DNA of 64,000 nucleotides. Source: Datnioides undecimradiatus. Its lineage: Eukaryota > Chordata > Actinopteri > Lobotiformes > Datnioididae. Below the pieces are notes generated by a model. The model made no database searches and was not told where the DNA came from. It was given only the letters and a program-made list of their open reading frames with translations. Of the stretch, positions 1 to 14,500 are shown one piece after another (within the stretch, counting starts at the first letter, position 1; each line of letters starts with the position of its first letter). The translations under genes were made by a program, and so were the position numbers. The DNA lies in the NCBI GenBank assembly GCA_008933995.1, contig WARS01000110.1, positions 2,356,001 through 2,420,000 of the forward strand. Reading direction: 5' to 3'.

Positions 1-1335
1 CCATGCAAGTGGATAAATACAGTCAAATTATGTCCATAATTCTTTAGCATATGTAATTTTATATTACCTGTTCTGTCAATCAAAAAATTTTGAAAAGAAC
101 TGCACCATACTGTGCTTCTTCATATTTGGTTATTTTCTTCTTTTATTTGAAATCTTCATACAAACAAATACAACCTCACTCTCCTACTCCATCTTTTTTG
201 GTCACTATCCTCTCTTGTTGCACAGTGCAGCGCAGTACATCCATGCTCTCAAAGCATGAGAGAATGTGGTAAGTCCTGCTTCCCAAATCACCTTGTGATT
301 TATCTAGACTTGCAAGATCAAATAAAATGGCCATGTTGGTACCAACATTTACACACCAGTGGGGCAGAAAAACCCCCCAAAAATCTACCTTGTGTGTTTT
401 GGGCATGTTTTTTTTCAGCCCCTCAGTAGAGACATGAGGGGATAAGTAAGCTAGCAGAAATTTCAGATAAATCAGCACATATTGCTGTTTTTAGTGTGGT
501 GGTAAAACCCTGATCCTAATGCAACTTAGACATATTTATAATGGCAATAAGTCAAAAGTGAATATCTTTTTTGTTTAAAAAAAATATATATATTTTTTGT
601 GGATTTCAATCTACCATTCTCTCCCTCTCAGAATGCTATACAGTAATGGTATGCTTGTAGCAAATAAGGCTTAAAGTCACTATACTGCTCAGATGCAATA
701 TGTGTTTGTGGGTAGTACTAAGTGAAGTCTTTAGATCAGTCTCATTACTAGACAAGCGAGGCTACTGAAATTCTTTGTTTGGAGCAATCTTTGATGGAAC
801 TGGTGCATTTGTAAACATCATATGAGTATCATTCTGCAAATGCAAGATATAATTGGCAAAAAAGCAACAACTGTCCAACCTTTTTTGATGTTAGACTCTT
901 CCACAAAATAGGTTTGAGGCTGATAAATCTCCCATAGAGCAAGATCGTAAGTCCTCAAAAACACAAAAAATGTTGTAGTCTTAGACATAAACAACTGACT
1001 ATGTTGACAGCAACTAAGTGTGACACTAAATGTGAAACTAAGAAATGAGCAAATCAAAGAGGAAATAAAGGGTGGTGAGAGGTCACCAGTAAAAAAGGTC
1101 ACCTGCTGTTGGTGTGCCCAATAGCAACACTCAACAATAGAAAATCATTTCAGCGCCCATAAACAAAAAACAAGAAGAATCCATTCTGCCAGTCTGGCAA
1201 CATATTACAAAAACGTGTTAGGCACACAAACTTGGGGTATGTGATGTTTATTTTCAAATGCATTCCAAGCAGTCATGCACTTTCCACACCAATGTCTCAA
1301 ATGTTGACAAGACATGCTAAGTGTGGACACTGTAC
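1..1335 (-). other. myo18a intron after the large exon
   Basis: Follows the donor at 1335. No open frame with splice sites resembling the motor-domain start was found on the minus strand, and nothing on the plus strand. Confidence 0.6.
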
Positions 1336-2544
1336 CTCTGGCTGACTGACAGCAGGTTGTTGAATGGGAATGACTCCTGAAGGTGGAGACAGTGGATGAG
1401 GACTGGGGAGGGGAGCAGCAGGGCTCACTGGAGAGGGTTTAGGGACTGGGGTCACTCGTGATAGAGGAGCGACGGCTGTTTTTTTGGCCATTGGGGTGGT
1501 AGATGGAAGAGTTGCAGAGGTGGGTTTTGTGGCAGCATTTGGTTTGGGTGCAGGTATGAAGCCAGGAGGTGGAGACAATGGTGATGGCTTGGGAGCAGGG
1601 ATAAAGCCAACAACTGCTGGGAAAGATGAAGGTCTGGAATGAGTAGATCTGGAAGAAGTCATGGTGTTTTGGTTTGAAGCAACCACAGGAGATTTGATTT
1701 CCTGTAAAACTGGACCAGAGCTTGTGGTTTTATGATTGCCCTCTTCTGGCTTAAGGGTAGTTTTATCCTCTTTCTTTTCCTCTTCTTTTTCCTCCAGTTG
1801 AACATTTTCCTCTTTCTTCTCGATTTTCTTTTCTAACTCCATTTTTTCTGGTCGTTCATCCTTGCGTATTCGTGGACGGGGATCCCTACTCCTGCCTCTA
1901 ACCATGAAGTTCGTTAATCCTCTGGAAATGTCATCTTTGTCTTCTGTTTTGATGACGTCATGTTTAAAGGAGAACCCTGATTTCACAAATGGCTTAGACA
2001 CTGAAAGTGGCGCTGGCATTGTTTTAGCTGGTTCAGCATCAGGCTTGGCTGCTTCTGGAGCTTTGTCTGATGGTTGTGTTGGGACTGTGGTCTCGTCCTC
2101 TTCTGTGGGCAGGACCTTCCTTACAACACGACGAACCACCTTTACAACTTTCTTACGTGTCAGACCTTGGTCATCTGCACCATCCACCTGGTTGGTGCTG
2201 GTGCCTGGAAGTTTGATATTACCGTTGGCTGTACCATTGACCACACCTTTGCCCATCATAGCATTCGGCTCACACCCCCTGTTCATAGCTGGTTTTTGGC
2301 TCAAAGCAGCTTGTGTTGGTTCAGGACTCCTGAACCGTTCTTCCATCTTTGGCGGTGGTTCAGGGCTTTTGAAGCGCTCTGGCACTTTAACAGGCGTCCT
2401 GACTTTAGACGGGGAGGGACTTCTGACTCGGGGTAGCGACCCATTAGAGGAAACTGGAAGGGGACTTTTTGCCCGAAATAACCCCCTGCCAGGGTCTAGC
2501 GCTGGCACTGATTTGGCCTGGCTGAGTTGCCCATTAGTGTCGGG
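1336..2544 (-). CDS. myo18a: myo18a large internal exon, 403 codons, Pro/Ser/Lys-rich
   Basis: Read right to left: a CT-rich tract and AG acceptor (2546-2545), then an open frame from [12 protein letters not shown] to ...AVSQPE, then a GT donor at 1335. The length is 1209 nt, phase 0 at both ends, so it can be skipped without a frameshift. There is no ATG at the apparent start near 2508; that codon is GTG inside the exon. Contents: SP-rich segments with repeated SPSP and FKSPEP/FRSPEP motifs, a basic amphipathic patch [15 protein letters not shown], a Glu/Lys-rich run, and a Pro-rich tail with GFIPAPKP twice. It is probably disordered. Assignment to myo18a rests on strand, phase and position after the PDZ exon; I do not recognise a domain. 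A muscle/long-isoform cassette is an inference. Confidence 0.8.
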
Positions 2545-5500
2545 CTACTCACAGAGAGGAAAGAGAGGTAAACAAAATATTTGTATGTTACATTGAGCTG
2601 AATGTGACTACAATCAATGTCCACAGCAATTGTGAAAGTTATGCAAGACGTACAAGTTTCAGACCAACTCTTTTCCAAACAGACAGGTCTTTCAGGCCTT
2701 TGGCTTTATTCCTAAAATCTGGTTACTTTACATCACAAATCCATTCAACTAGATTTGGTATTAATTACTCATAACCTTACAGAAAATTAAGGCCACATGT
2801 TGCATGATGTAATGGTGGTATTTATCAGGTTGAAATATGAATTTATGAAATGTCTGCATATATAAAAAGGTTTTTTTCTGCACAACCGACTTGTACTTCA
2901 GTGAAAACTCTCATTAAAGGATAATTTACTTACACTTTTGCTGTCTGGCTTGTTCTCTTCTTTGATCTAAATACGTTGATATAAAAAAGAAACCTAGATC
3001 AAAATGTTGGCACTGCATGAACCTGTTGTCGATCACACACCGTGCAAACTTGAAAACGTGCTCTACTTATGACAGCCAACTTTTTGAATTAAAAGTTATA
3101 GAAATTATTTTTGTGATTTTTGTTTCTTTAGACACACTCAGAGGTAAAAAAAAAAAAAAAAAAAAAAAGGATGCACACACTGCAATGAAAGTGCACTGGT
3201 TAAGTGTCTTGCAAATGGTATAAGTGGTAGGAAGTCATAGCAAATAAGTTACCTGCTATAACATGTTAGTGTTAGTGAATGCCATCAATTTTCTACTGTA
3301 ATGCAGGCCAAAGCCATACATACTGTATCTAAAGACACACATGTTGAATCAGAGTGTACAACACCATAACGCCACGCAGTGTAAGAGTGCTTATGCATTG
3401 TCCAAATGAGACTTCCCTTTTGTTCCCAGAAGGAAAAGCGAGATGAGAATGCCATGTTGGCTGATCTGCTGTCATGGGCTGTGATGGATGAGATTAGAGG
3501 AAGACAGGGAGTAGGTGGAGGGGAGCTAGGACAAGAAGAGTGGTGAGAATAGACAGAAGATAAATGAATGCACAGGAGGATCTTCAGGCTACACAGTTCA
3601 TAAAAAGTTTTTATGTAAATGGAGCCGCATGTTGACAGTAATGAAAAGTATATAGTAGATTAGTAAATTATGGATAGAAGATTAGAGCAGGTTCAAAGAA
3701 ATAACATTGCAAAAGTATATCTCAGTCCAAAAAAGCCTTGTAAAGGGAATGAATAATTATAATCTAATGTAAACCTTTATTGCACAGCATTTAAAAAACA
3801 ACAAACTTTTGAATGGAAAAACAAATACAAGCATGCTAGTGAAGCAATCTTGGTCCTGGAATGTTTTGATACCATCACCATCACTTGCCCAGAACATCAA
3901 ACAGTTACTTATTTTATTCTCTTTATCTAATACATTATGTGACATTTGCACCAAACTTCTACTTTGTCATACACCTTTTGTTTATAGAAGTTCACTATCA
4001 GGCTCAACAAAAGAGTGAGGTAGGATCAGCTTCTAACTGGCAGATGAACAGGAGCATTACCTTTCCTTACCTCTTAGCAAACTAATACTAGTACCTGCTC
4101 AGTGTAAACTTTTCTACCCTGACAACCTGTCAGTATTTGAGCTGACTTGATAAGATGACCATCAACCAATCTAATTCAGAGCAACTTTCACCAGGAATGG
4201 GACAGGGTCCAGGCCTGGCTGGGGGTTAGCGGCTTGTATCGAGGTCACTGAATTAGCACACTGACTAACAGGCTTATTTTTGGATTATACAGTGTTACTG
4301 TAGGCCCGTGGACCAGGATACTCTGCCAAAGCCAAACAAGGCAAATAACATCAGCATCACATCTTAATTGACATTTTAATTGTAAGATTTACAAATAAGC
4401 AAGACATGGTGCAATTAATTACAATTGACATGTCTCAAATCAAACCATTTCTGTCTCCCCAGAAAACACTGAATATAGGTACAAATACAGGCAATATTTC
4501 TAAAATTATATTTATTGTTATATTGTTATATTATTGTTATGTAGTGATGCTCATTTTCTTTTTGTTAGTTTCAACTTATCTGAACTTATAAATTAACTTG
4601 TTAATTTGTTTAGAATTCCCTGTATAAAACATTTTGTGACAGAATTTCGAAATTCAATAAGATTGAGGCTGAAGGATGCTAAAAGCATCCTGAAATATTA
4701 CTGGCTATTCATCATTTATATCTGAAAAGCTATAATTTTCTAACCTCATGTCCTATTCTCCTTCTTTTTTGTCTGCCTTTGTTACCACCTCTTGTCATCA
4801 GATTGGGCTCAGTGAAGAAAAGCTTGTATTCATATCTAATGCCTCTCTGTCTAATACTGTCCACCCCAACACATATATGCAGACACAGTCACTTATTAAG
4901 AATACTTCTACGTAATGTCAGAGCAGCGACCCAATATCTGATCATTTTATAAGAAAAAACAAGCCAACTACAGACAAAAACACTATGTATATATGAATGT
5001 GGAGTCAAAATGTAACACGGAAAACTGAAGATGCTTAAAATAACTTAGAGATATTTTGAAGGCATGTCTGCTACAGAAAACAGATGATAGGCACACTTAG
5101 CTACCACACTTAGAGACTTGACTTTGACTTATGATGTCATAAATTCAATCATTTTACCGTTATTACGCGAATAACACCCTTTCAAATCCAGTTTTGATGA
5201 GATTTTTTTTATCTCTACAAAAATATTAGACCCTGGATGAAGATAAACTTTAGAATACACTCTAAAAGCCACATCTAAAAGCCTTGATATCTGTGCAGTA
5301 GGCTGTAGGGTCTTTATTACATTGTGACCTTAGTTTACAGTAAGTATCGAGGGCAATGGTAATATATACACAAACTTGCTGCCATGCGCAATGAATGTCT
5401 TATTTCTCTAGACTGGTATTACCTGTTGATGACCTGTGATGAGTCAAATGAGGTCCACAACTAGTAATTGCTTTCCACTAGATATTCAACTGACTTTTTG

Positions 5501-8500
5501 GGGGATAGCTTACAAAAAAGGTTGGATGGTAATCTGTCCCAGGGACATCATACATCTGATGAGACTAAGACTGATTAGTTAGCTGTCTAGGACACTCTGC
5601 CTTGTTTTCCTCCCCCACCTAACTTGTTTTCCTCCAAGATGTATGTCTGCATGTTTCTGTAACAGGGGTGATAAAGGTGTGGAAGGAGGTGAGTAACCCT
5701 CAACAGCTAAATCGATGCTAGCATCACACCCTCCTTCTTTGAAATGACTAAGCCACTTTTCAAAATTCAAATCAAACTCCTCCCAACATTACGCCCCGTG
5801 ACATGTAGTCATATCACATTTACGATTATGATTTGAAGACAAGTCACAATTTGTCTTCTCCTTGTACTTTTTTTTTTTTTGAGAAACCTTAACACAAAGT
5901 AATATTTATTTGTAAATTGGACTCTTTTAATGAAAACAGCATGAAAGACCTTTCAAAAATATTGACTAGTTCCCTCAGTCATTTTTTTTGGTACTGAATC
6001 AAGTTTTTGTGGCAGGCAATTCCAAAATGTTGGATAGTGCTGCCTGAACTAAAAGGCGCCTACACATGGGCTACCACTGAGCATGTATTCACAAAACCTA
6101 CATCTAAGCCACCTCTTCAATCCAGCCAAAATGATATTCCACACAATGCTACTTTTTAATTCCAGTCATTAAAATCTGAGTAGGAAAATGGAAACTGTCA
6201 ATAGTACAAACTTTGTACAACAGTACAAAGTTGCTTTTGTAAAATCCTACTTTCAGTTGAGAAACCACTCTAGCTGCCCCCCTCAGCTAACACCAGTCTA
6301 AAAATAGAGCTACCGGCTGTGGAGCCTCAAGGCCATAGGTCATAGGTTTTTCACTGATCCCGCTTCGCATTAAAAGTTGATTATTGTTTTACCTCTCAGT
6401 GAAGTAATTCCACAATACACGTATCCAAGGAGTCCTCACAAGTCGCCAATCCAATCAAAAAGTGGACAATGCTGAGGAGACCTGAGCAAGCAGTTCACGA
6501 GACAGAATGGACAGTGAAACCGCAAAGCTGAGGTGGGGGAGTGCTAGCTGATAGGCCGGCTATTCCTGACAGTGGACAGAGAAGAGATGTGGGGACAGCT
6601 GTTGTGATATGACGGTGTTGAGGAGCAGTAAAAATAGGAGTCTCTGCTCTCCACCCTGGACAGGTCTGCCATGAACTCCCCCCACCATCTCTACAGTCCA
6701 ATCAGCAGCCACACTGTTCAACCACACATGCTATTGCAGTTGGTGTCATCTCAGCTGTCTGTGCGCATGAGTTTTTGTGTGTGTGTATCGGCGTATAAGC
6801 AGAGTAGATACGGGTCTGTTGATAAAATTGAGGACACGCTGGGTCCAATTGCTTACGTTTAAGGTAAGTAATACTAAAATATAAGACTCTGAAATTGACT
6901 TTAGTGTGCACTCAGGGCGTTTCAGGGGCTGTGCTGACACAACTTGGGGATAATAGTTTGTTTAGACGTGGAGATGATGCTTTTGATGAGACTTTTGGGT
7001 GCAGTCAACAATCAAGGGAACAAATGCATGAAGTAACAGAACTGTTTATTCAGTATATTGACTGTTTGGGGATTGTTTAGGGACTGCAAAGACAATAGTG
7101 TGAGGAACATGTCCCCCAGTCTTTTGTTTTTTGTTGTTTTTTTTAACCATCATCAAGCTAACATGCTTACAATGACAATGAAAAAATGCTGGCGTTATTG
7201 TTCACAATGTTCAACATGATAGTTAAATGGATTGGATCCTAATTATTGCTATTATTAATTACTTATCATTATTTATGCAGGTATTTGGTCAGAGTAAGTA
7301 ATTGGCAAAGTGACATTCTGACCTATGTAGCTGTGGAGGATCAGATCAGAGGATTTTAAAGCATCCAAAAGGGGGACATGAATTGACAGTATGCCACGGT
7401 TGAGACATTTCAGTCTGGACAAAATGACTGATCAACATGCCTGCCCACACAGAAAATAGGTTGCAGGCAGTGTTTTATTTCACTCACTGTTTTTTCATAA
7501 AACCTTGTTATAATTATCATAATATAACTCGGTAAGTAGATCCCTTTGTGCATTTGTCTTACATCACTCAAGTTGCCAGATTACCTATAAAACATTTTAT
7601 ACAATTTCAGCCACAGTCGTGAGTCATCACTCACTGCAACCTGGCAACCCACAATCTGAGTCAAGAGGTGCATGTTCAGGCAGATTGGGCCAGCTTAATA
7701 TTAGCTGTTTTAAACTATGTCAGGGAATCATTCCACCTAAAAAATTTAAATCCCCCCCAGCCTCGTCATTTGATATACAAATAGACGACAGGAGGTTGTG
7801 ACTGCCCATTCTGAGCAGTCACAACGCCACGGCATTTGAGAAGCAGTGTGTAGAAGGATTATATGGTAAAGTAACCAACAATGTTTGTCAACTCTGTACA
7901 GAGTACCTACTATTCCACAGACTCAGCTTCAGCTGACCAGAAGCTCATGAAAATGCTATCATCACTAACAGTAAGATTTACACACATGCAAGGATATCCG
8001 GCACATTGGTATTCAAGAGAGTGTTAAGTGCAGCATCTTTTGAAATAAGGGTGTTTCATCCATCCAACATATCAATGCTAAGGCGCACACACAAGCTGTT
8101 CTGGCAGCATGTGGTAGCCCAACACCTTACTAAGACTCTTCATGATGTATTTCCCTCCCTCCCTTTGTAACCTGTCTGTATAAGTTATAACAATATATGC
8201 GCTTTTCTGGTTTCTAATGTTGTAAAGCTCCATACAATCCATGGGTAGCATACCTTTACACGGCATCCAAGCATCATTTGGAAGTTAAACCGCACAGCCA
8301 GTACCTCAGTTGTCCAAGCCTCAATTGTGACCAAATAGATTCCTTTCAGTGTTCGGTTTGGTTCTCTCTGCTTTTCCTATCATCTGTTGCAGTAAATACA
8401 GAGCACTAAACATTTGATGTGTTGTTTTGAGCAGACTGTTGCATTGTCTTCCTGTGTGAAACTGTGTAGCGGAGAGGAGGAAGTCTATGCATAAAAAGGA

Positions 8501-11500
8501 AGGCGGTACAAAAGAAAAGCAGAAGCAGAGTGTCGCTTGTAACAACTGCCTCCCGCAACTAACAACATCTTTAACATCTTTTTTTCCAGATGAATGAAAA
8601 CCTCCTAACCACATATACATTTAAAAAAATTCACCCCCTCCCTAAAATGAAAAGGGAACATCACATAAGTTAAGAAGATAAATCAATGCAATCTATTGGA
8701 GCCTGAAGGCTAAATAAGTGAATAGAGTCAAATAATGGAACTGTGTTGAGTGGTCCCCACACAAGCAATGCAGCAATGCAGTACCACAGACTAAATCCTC
8801 CGAATACAAACTTCACCAGCATAAAGACACATCGCCAGGCAGCAGATTGCAACCACCCCATCAGCTGCAGCTTCATCTGTTTCTCATCACTTCTGCTTTC
8901 CGACCACAAGATGGGGCCAGAGGACTGGGAAGAGTTCAACACGCCTTTAAGATCCAGCGACTACACAAAGGCTCTATTATTTCCCAGCTGCTGCCATGAT
9001 ATTCTGGGGAGGGAACAGCAAAGTGGTATTGATAAAGAGCAAACAAACTATGCTCTGATTTGTGAAACGAAAGGAGTGACAAGCTTTTAGTCCTGCTGAC
9101 ACTGAGGGGAGGGGTAAAAGCTGGGCTGTTGTGGGAAACACGTTGTGGCTTAAAGAAGAGGGTGGGGTAAGAGAAATGCAGTGATGTAACACTGTTCAAG
9201 AGTCCCAACAAGTATTATGAATGGCAAAGAAGTGTGTCACGTGAACAAGGGCTGGTCAGCTGAGAGGAACAAAACAATTTTCCATAAACTTCACTGACTT
9301 AACCAAGTTTTATTTTTGAAAACATGCAATTATACTTATCTCAAAATTATTCAGTTACGAGTAGAAAGACTATGAGGGCTGTTACGCAGTGTAAATGCTC
9401 TAGGGAATAAAGCAGACGTGTGACAGCCAAAGAACAGGCATTTATGACGTGACGTGTTTTGCGTTCAGTCTATCATCACGGCTTCTCCAGACAACATTAG
9501 TCAGCGAGAATACAGGCAGAAGGGAGTGCGCGGGAAAAACTTGGGAAGACCTTGAGTTGTTTTATTTTTTCTTTACTGCGTTTTTCTTTTATGACTTTCA
9601 TACCAAAATGGAAACCTCTCAGCCATATTTAACACGGCAGGATGAATTTTGGATTTTTGAATATGCCATTTTAAGATAGGGGAAAAAAATAAATAAATCA
9701 CAGCTTACCAATACAGCAGCCTTAAAATAAAGACCTTTGTCTATTTGGATTGGGCACCAAGTTTTTACACATATGACTCAGGAGGCTGCTTTTTCAATAA
9801 GTTGATTGGAGAATATTTTCAGATATCTCAAGTTACATTGTGGGACATGCACCTCCCCCCTCTGGCAGTAAGAGTAATTACACAAACACTGCTGACATGC
9901 TTATGGCACCACAGGCTTCACAGTGCTGCTAGTTGCTGTAGCCTACTGAGTAGACTGCTCCGCCTTTCAACCCTGTCAAACGACCCATATTCGCTTGTTA
10001 ATGTGAAATGCGTGGTCTACCTTTAATTCTTGCCTAACATAGATTCACTGTTTACTGTTGCTGTGGTCCTCAAGAGCTTTGGCTCGCATTCCACCTCCTC
10101 ACAGCTACAGAGCTACCGGGAGTAAAGTAACAGAATTTAAATTAACGTTTCCTCAATGGCATGTGACATTCCACTAATGAACCCAGGAGGACATACTCTA
10201 ATGTACTCTGCTTGTAGGAGCTCAGCAGATGGAGACAGTGTTAATACCTGCATATACAGACACACAGATTATATGAATCCATTAAATCACTTTCCTACTA
10301 CTTTTTTTTTTTTTTTTTTTTTTTTACACTGAACTATACACTGAACTACAGTCCCTGTCTTTCACCTTATGCTGTACCTGTTGTACCAAATTTACATACA
10401 CACACCCTTGTCCATTCTACAACACTGAGCCCATTTGCAGTCATTCACAACAAGATTTCCTGACATGTCACTTCATTAGATCTCGTCTATCACCTTTAAA
10501 AGCACAAGGCAAGATGCACTGTCAAAATTCAGGCTGACATTGAAGTTGACTGGTTGATTTCAAGTTTGGGCAGAGCTCGAGAGAACCTGGCAACCTCAGT
10601 TTGAGGACTGAAAGAGCTTACGTGCAGGAACTGCACCCCATGGATCTTGATAAGTGAACAATACCAGTATATAGTTGTGTTACATTTCCATGATGACACA
10701 TGATGAACAGAATTCACAAAATAATTAAAACACCTTTAAACTGAAGTTTCTTGGTTTTTGGGTTTTGGTTTTTGGGTTTTTTCTTCATTTTGACATACTG
10801 GCAGTCCTGTACTCCCTCCAGTCTTTGTCCTAAACTAGACTAAACATGTTCCTGACTAAGCCCTGTACTGGATACGGAGATTAAACTGATTCAGATCTGC
10901 TCATCTGTCTGTGAAGGAGGGCAAAAAAATGAACTACCCCTTGTATGGTGTACACGGTGAGCAGAAGAAGAAGAAGTGATTTAAATAAAGCAAAGTTTTG
11001 AGAGATACACAGTGCTGCGTGCAATTTTTCATCAAGCTTAACACATTAGGTTCAGTACCTGCTGAAAAGTATTCCGAAAATAGTCTGTCTAATCTGAGAC
11101 TACAAGGAAGCACTTGGAAACAAGAAGGAAACAAAGTTAAAAAGCTGTCTGTTTCTCGGCAGTCTTAAAATGGACCATAACTGACATTTCTATGAGCTAT
11201 TTTAGTTATCTGTTAATCTTATTGATAACATGCCTTGTCTTAAATGTCTTAATTGCCACAGTAAGGACTACGGCAACTGAGAAACTATTTTTATGTCTCC
11301 TATATGTTTTTTCCTCGCATCACTAAAAACGTTCCAAACTGTCCCCAAAACTGAATTACATACCAAACCAGGACTTTTGTGTACTTTTACATCTAGTGTT
11401 GCAAAGGGTCAGTAAATAGAAAAAATCCAGAACATTTTGACGTAAACTTGAATGGGCGATAGACAATGTTTCTAAATGATATTTTTGGCTTCCTCGTGTA

Positions 11501-14500
11501 GAAATAGTCAACACCATAAATGATAGAGAAGAACAAGTCATGGTCATTAATCTCTGAGGCATGCGTGGACAGGACCAAACATGGATGTTTGCTCTTTACA
11601 CAATTCCTAAGAATCCAGCTCCTCTAACCCCACACGCAGGATCAAGGGGCGATGTGTCAATGCGACAGTGTACAGTCCAGTGACTTTCAGTGAAATGAAA
11701 GTGACTGAAAGCTCGTGTGGTTTCATTGATTGTATTGATGATTATGGACATTACATGTTAGTAGCCATCACAATGCAGCTTCTGTATATACCAAACTTGG
11801 ATTCATCAAACTGTCCTTCTCTTGCTTTTTAACTTATCCTCCAGTATTAGAGGGATACGTCTACACAACTGTCAATCAGTTAGTGACAATTAGAGACCGA
11901 CATTCATTACGTTACTTTTGAGATGCCACTGAAACCCATTCATGTCATTCAACATCTCTTCAGACATGTGTATGAAAATATTCCATAAAAGGGAAACTCC
12001 TCCAACTTCAAACAAAAGTCTGTAAGTCTGGAATCAGTTTGTCAGGTCTAAGAAAATAGCCCTAATGCTGTCAACAGGATTATCTCAGCTTGGGCTACTA
12101 AAAGATTCTATTGAGCTGGAGGACCTAAATCATCCCTTATCTACTGTTTTGCTGGAGAACACCGTAAAAAATGTAAGAGCTAAAAATGAACTTGAAAATG
12201 AAATAAATACTGCCTGAGATGCGCATTCATATGGGTTCAAAGTCCAACCACATCTTTGGTGCATGTTGCAGTTGAAAATTCCAAATATATCCATTGATGA
12301 AGCCAATAATCTCAGCAGTTTAGACCATTATGCTGATTTAAAATGAAAAGGGCAGTTTTAAACTGGTGGTACAGATTTTCTAGAGGTGAGAGAATAAACT
12401 TGAAAACAGATTTAAGACTCTACAGCTAGGCTAATGGTCCTATGGTGCTGGACTTAAAGCAAGAACATGACCTAAATGCCAATAATACAGCACTTACATG
12501 TTCACAAAGATGAAGCTTACATGCTGTGTTTAACAGGCGATTTTTAACGTGTTTACTATCTTAGCTTTGTCTGTTAAATTTGCTTATCTGCACTATACAT
12601 GGGCCAAGAGAAAAGACATTTTCTTCTGTTAGAATTTATTGTGCGAGGAACAAGACTGCAGCATGTGTGTACATACATTTGTCCAACTACTGTTGTGGCA
12701 CAAATGTCCTAAAGTGGGTACCCAAAGAAAAACTCAAGACAAAACATACTGAGAGTGCAACACCCAACAACAGCGCATTGAATGTAGCGTTAATTCATAT
12801 TTAAAAGATTGTAACATCCTAGCATTTAAAAAGGGGTGCAAGAGAGACGTCAAGTTGCTATTAGAACAGTAAATAACACAACCGTTCATCACACTGGAAT
12901 AGACTTTTTTGATTTAGTATTGTACCATAATGGCGTTCTTTCAAACTTTAGCTATGTATTTCATGTGATTCCATTTCCTGACTTGTTATGAGTAGCATTT
13001 TGCAATTTGACAAGTTGTAAGCCCACTGCTAAAATTTTATATGAAAGCCTGGAGTTACGTAAACACCCACACACAGCAGGATACTGTAGTGAACAATGAG
13101 CCTGATGCCCAGCCTGTTCTCTCTGACTGACAGAAGCCTCAGGGCTTAGGTCAGCTGAGGAATAGTGGATAAAACACAGAGGCAGTCACTGACCTGTTTG
13201 CTCAAATGGAAACCGAACAGCAGATAAGCTAAGTGGCACCCAACGTGTGCTGAAATGTGGCCTTTGAGTTGAGTGTGTATATGTTGAGTAGGTCACTGCG
13301 GAAGATTGGTACATTACCTTATCCGTAAGTTTAGGATTTTCATGAATTTGATCAGGTTGGTATGAACAAAAGAAACTATTTGTGGTCAAATACAAAGCAG
13401 TTTGTTTGTTGGCCAAGCAAAATTCTTCACCCACCAGCAGCCTACTGCGAGTATGCAATTGGTCTGACCTTTCTCGTGATGAAAAGGTGACTGCATGTGT
13501 GTTCACATTTATTATCATAACCTGGGTTTCAGACATATTTTATTTTATACTTTGTGGGATAAAAACATGATTTATTATGTAATTGAATTGGCATAGGTTC
13601 AGAGAAGTAAGATATTTCAAAGTGCTGAGTTAAATCACAGCCATCTGAAGGAAGCAGGGTTCATCTGCAGTTTGGACAGTAAAAGCCTGAATATAGCAAG
13701 GCAGATAAACTGGTTACATTTTTAAAACAACAGAAAGTGTCCCTTTTGTTTTGTGTAATTACATGATTAAATATAACTTCAATGCATTCGATTACGCTCA
13801 ATTTAAATGAGTGAATACAAATTCCTGAGCAATTCCTGACCAATCTGAGCCAGCAGCGTGTGTTCTTTTTGGTTTTACACTCCCCAACAAGAACTTCAAA
13901 TTCTCTAGCTTCATTCTTCTGTCAGAATTTACCATCATTGTTTTCATGCAGTCAGTACTGACTGATATTAATTCTTGGGCTTTTCATTTTTCATATGTGC
14001 CCATAGGCACATAGAACTTCACTCACAAAAGTTCAAGTTGACGGTAATCATACATAAAAAATTGGCATGGGGCCTGCATGGGTACTGTTATACATCATAA
14101 CTGTGTTTCAACCATATGTAACATTTTGGAGTGTATCCTCAGCGCCACTTTAAAAAACGAAGCCCAAGACACAGTGTATGTATGGATTAGTGTGTTGGCA
14201 AAGGCAATAACATTCAGAAAACATGAGCATGTGTCATGCACAAGTGTCCTCTGCTAAAACTATACAGGACTCCCCAACTTTCAGTTCATGACTGGGAAGG
14301 GCCCTGTGTTTAAAGGGACTGAATGTTGAGAATGTGATCAACGATGTGATCACAGCCTCTAACACACCCACCTATAATGTCTGATGGTGTATTCTTTTTG
14401 GTCCCACTCCCTTACAATGCATAGCACAAGTGCGCCAGGCAAGAGAGGCCACAAAATGACCCTGATGCACATGGCAGAGAGCACCTGACTATAATCTGCC

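Noticed and set aside
1862..2596. Plus-strand 244-aa open frame
   Set aside because: It is the antisense shadow of the large myo18a exon; low-complexity exons keep the opposite strand open. No domain.
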